A DNA stretch of 22,722 bases from Bacteroidota bacterium (lineage in GTDB: Bacteria; Bacteroidota; Bacteroidia; Bacteroidales; JAAUTT01): NCBI GenBank assembly GCA_023429135.1, contig JAEYWD010000036.1:1-22722 (forward strand), read 5' to 3'. Both the position numbers and the translations under genes were made by a program. Numbering within the stretch: the first letter of the stretch is position 1; every line of letters begins with the position of its first letter. Below the pieces are notes generated by a model. The model was not told where the DNA came from. It worked only from the letters and a program-made list of their open reading frames with translations, and did no database searches. Positions 22,428 to 22,722 of this stretch are shown piece after piece.

Positions 22428-22722
22428 TTAACCGCATTGATGAATTCCTTTTATTTTCTTTATACTACTTTGTAAATAATCATCATACTTACGGTTGGTT
22501 TTGAATTTTCCAATTTCGATAAGCGGTTTGTTTTTTCCATGAAAATCGCTGCCGCAAGTCATTACAATAGATTTTTGTATGACGAAATCTGCAAAATATT
22601 CAATCTGCGTACTATTATGGTAGTTGTTAAATACTTCAATACCTTCAGCTCCTTGCTCAAGTAATTCGGTTACCATTTCTTCTTTTCCTCTCAAATTCAT
22701 TCCCGGATGAGCAATAATTGGA
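22428..22722 (-). CDS. PHP-domain phosphoesterase, C-terminal part (5' end outside window)
   Basis: The minus-strand frame enters from the right edge and ends at the TAA at 22428-22430. It reads PIIAHPGMNLRGKEEMVTEL near the edge, then GAEGIEVFNNYHNSTQIEYF, then TCGSDFHGKNKPLIEIG. IIAHPG and GSDFHG supply metal-ligand His/Asp residues of the PHP (polymerase and histidinol phosphatase) family. The spacing fits TrpH/YciV-type 3',5'-nucleotide phosphatases or 5'-3' exonucleases. Only the last ~98 residues are present; an internal Met just after AHPG is not the true start. Its 3' end is 21 bp from the end of the histidine kinase gene (convergent). Confidence 0.85.
   Translation of the reverse strand, partial: PIIAHPGMNLRGKEEMVTELLEQGAEGIEVFNNYHNSTQIEYFADFVIQKSIVMTCGSDFHGKNKPLIEIGKFKTNRKYDDYLQSSIKKIKGIHQCG

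Overview
The window reads as chromosomal DNA of a Bacteroidota bacterium. The order is uncertain; a Bacteroidales- or Marinilabiliales-like lineage is my inference. Supporting signs are a small acidic DUF2795 protein of a type typical of the phylum, several TAnnTTTG promoter -7 boxes upstream of starts, a general lack of Shine-Dalgarno sequences, and Bacteroidota-type LytTR, Crp/Fnr-like and IS200-like REP-transposase proteins. No tRNA, rRNA or CRISPR array was seen.

Layout. Positions 1-3540 are housekeeping-like: the 5' end of recG (minus), a divergent O-methyltransferase-like gene, a long imperfect inverted repeat, a LolD/MacB-type ABC ATPase, a PduO-type cobalamin adenosyltransferase and a DUF2795 protein closed by a strong terminator. 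Positions 3600-7200 hold a lipoprotein and an uncharacterised 368-aa protein (both minus), the decayed remnant of an epoxide-hydrolase-like gene, a RibD/DHFR-fold reductase, and a REP-associated tyrosine transposase (RAYT) with at least five REP-like copies packed against its 3' end. Positions 7600-8712 hold a LytTR-only regulator and a downstream Ig-like protein. Between them is a set of direct repeats at exactly 20-bp spacing, which looks like a LytTR operator. Positions 9040-11170 hold a Crp/Fnr-type regulator, a RidA protein, a dispersed inverted-repeat element and a frameshifted four-TM protein.

Positions 11375-19340 are the accessory core. A complete IS982-family element with 18-bp terminal inverted repeats and 7-bp target duplications sits just beyond the stop of a giant minus-strand gene. 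That gene encodes 1938 aa: an N-terminal beta domain, a transglutaminase-like domain, DUF4011, an SF1 UPF1-like helicase, a Vsr/MTES-type nuclease-like domain and DUF3320. Divergently transcribed from it is a 297-aa protein with two TerB-like repeats and a C-terminal BRCT domain. I propose this pair as the best candidate for an undescribed nucleic-acid-targeting (anti-phage or anti-plasmid) module. The helicase-nuclease class has been linked to defence before. The pairing with a TerB-BRCT partner, and the changed nuclease and transglutaminase-like features, deserve attention.

Positions 19450-22722 hold a serine beta-lactamase-like lipoprotein (minus), a roughly 530-bp gap with small hairpins, a seven-TM sensor histidine kinase (plus), and the 3' part of a PHP-domain phosphoesterase (minus) running off the right end.
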